A stretch of DNA of 64,000 bases. Origin: Marinobacter halophilus. GTDB taxonomy: Bacteria; Pseudomonadota; Gammaproteobacteria; Pseudomonadales; Oleiphilaceae. The notes under the pieces were generated by a model. It searched no databases and had not been told where the DNA came from. It was given only the letters and a program-made list of their open reading frames with translations. Both the position numbers and the translations under genes were made by a program. The stretch is taken from NCBI RefSeq assembly GCF_003007685.1, contig NZ_PXNN01000005.1:104742-168741 (forward strand), written 5' to 3'. Positions within the stretch are counted from its first letter, which is position 1, and the number at the start of each line of letters is the position of its first letter. Shown here one piece after another: positions 63,201 to 64,000 of the stretch.

Positions 63201-64000
63201 ATGCCCCAGGCAAGCGGATTGCAGTTTACCGCCCGTGTAGGCGAATTCCCCTCAGATCATTTCGTTGTTGTCGGCTTCGCGCTGACCGAAAGCCTCTCCC
63301 GCCTGTTTCACGGCCGCTTGCAGCTGGCCAGTACCGATCCGGACGTGGTGGCCACCGACATTCTGGAGCAGCCGGTGGATCTGGTAGTGTGGCAGGACGG
63401 CGAGCCCCTGCGCCGCTTCACCGGCGTGGTCAACGAATTTGTCCGGGGTAACACCGGCCACCGCCACACCGCCTATGAGGTGGTGATCCAGCCCCCGCTG
63501 TGGCGCCTGGGCCTGATGCACAACAGCCGCATCTTCCAGACTCAAACGACAGACGCCATCGTGCGCACCCTGCTGGAAGAGCGGGGCATCATCGACACCG
63601 TCTTTGACTTCAAACGCCCGCCGGAAGAGCGGGAATACTGCGTCCAGCACCGGGAATCCGACCTGAAATTTATCGAACGCCTGGCCGCCGAAGAAGGCTG
63701 GCATTACCGTTACCAGCACGGCAGCGTGGACGGCGAAGAACAACCGGCGCTGATCATCGCCGACCACCACGGCGACGCCCCGAAACTGGACCCGGTGCCC
63801 TGCAACACCCAGGCCGGCGGCAGCACCAAACAGGCCTGCGTGTTCAGCTTCGCCTACGAAGAACGCATCAAAGCCGCTTCGGTCGCCATGAAGGACTACA
63901 CCTTCAAAAACCCCGCCTACGCCCTGATGCACGAACAAAGCGCCGGCAGCCCGAACCACCGCGAAGACTATCAACACTACGACTACCCCGGCCGCTACAA
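63201..64000 (+). CDS. vgrG: T6SS spike protein VgrG (TssI), 3' end outside window
   Basis: The first 266 residues are visible with an open frame to the window end. LQFTARVGEFPSDHFVVVGF near residues 6-25 and the gp27-like part (LSRLFHGRLQLASTDPDV, FTGVVNEFVRG, YEVVIQPPLWRLGLMHNSRIFQ-type segment near 91-112) identify VgrG; YCVQHRESDLKFIERLAAEE near 150-169 is the family's most conserved stretch. The beta-helical spike and any C-terminal effector extension are not visible. The start follows the tssM stop by 103 bp. Confidence 0.93.
   Translation, partial: MPQASGLQFTARVGEFPSDHFVVVGFALTESLSRLFHGRLQLASTDPDVVATDILEQPVDLVVWQDGEPLRRFTGVVNEFVRGNTGHRHTAYEVVIQPPLWRLGLMHNSRIFQTQTTDAIVRTLLEERGIIDTVFDFKRPPEEREYCVQHRESDLKFIERLAAEEGWHYRYQHGSVDGEEQPALIIADHHGDAPKLDPVPCNTQAGGSTKQACVFSFAYEERIKAASVAMKDYTFKNPAYALMHEQSAGSPNHREDYQHYDYPGRY

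Overview
The window is about 64 kb from a gammaproteobacterial chromosome. Gene content and order point to Marinobacter or a close marine relative. The run from the twitching chemosensory genes through gshB, a tonB gene, yqgE, ruvX, pyrR, pyrB and pyrC' matches the order known in Pseudomonas aeruginosa. The yrfG-hslR-hslO-pckA and ftsY-ftsE-ftsX-rpoH blocks are also classic gammaproteobacterial arrangements. I see no rRNA, tRNA, CRISPR array, transposase or complete prophage.

Positions 1-14000 (minus strand) hold the start of zur, cut by the window edge, with a Zur-box-like palindrome in front of it. Next comes a complete Pil-Chp chemosensory operon (pilG, pilH, pilI, pilJ, pilK, chpA, chpB, chpC), which controls type IV pilus twitching and surface sensing. 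ChpA is a giant hybrid kinase of about 2530 residues with seven histidine phosphotransfer motifs. Divergently, 14250-20000 carries gshB, a TonB-like gene, yqgE, ruvX and the pyrimidine genes pyrR-pyrB-pyrC'; PyrC' has lost its zinc ligands. Positions 20000-25000 hold a putative TRAP-type uptake system (solute-binding protein, lipoprotein, fused membrane subunit) with an HU gene inserted on the opposite strand.

Positions 25000-36400 are housekeeping: pckA, the redox and heat chaperones hslO and hslR, a HAD nucleotidase, mutM, a fatty acid desaturase with a FabR/DesT-like operator candidate, rsmD, ftsY-ftsE-ftsX and rpoH with a clear promoter. Positions 36400-43100 are mixed: a glyoxylate-pathway pair (glxR, hyi), a two-component system, a possible small RNA ending in an orphan terminator ahead of greB, small unknown proteins, a stand-alone integrase N-terminal domain and an acyl-CoA-binding protein.

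Positions 43371-64000 are a type VI secretion system in the same order as the main Vibrio cholerae cluster: tssB-tssC-tssE-tssF-tssG-tagH-tssJ-tssK-tssL-tssH-vasH-vasI-tssA-tssM, then a vgrG cut by the window end. All core parts except Hcp and the PAAR tip are present, and a sigma-54 activator sits inside the cluster.

The most unusual signal is a family of intergenic elements with a conserved interior (TTCCAAAA...TTTTGGAA) inside long near-perfect inverted arms. The arm sequence differs completely from copy to copy. Three copies and a half copy are present, two of them at breaks in the T6SS gene run. A different long hairpin repeat lies beside one of them.
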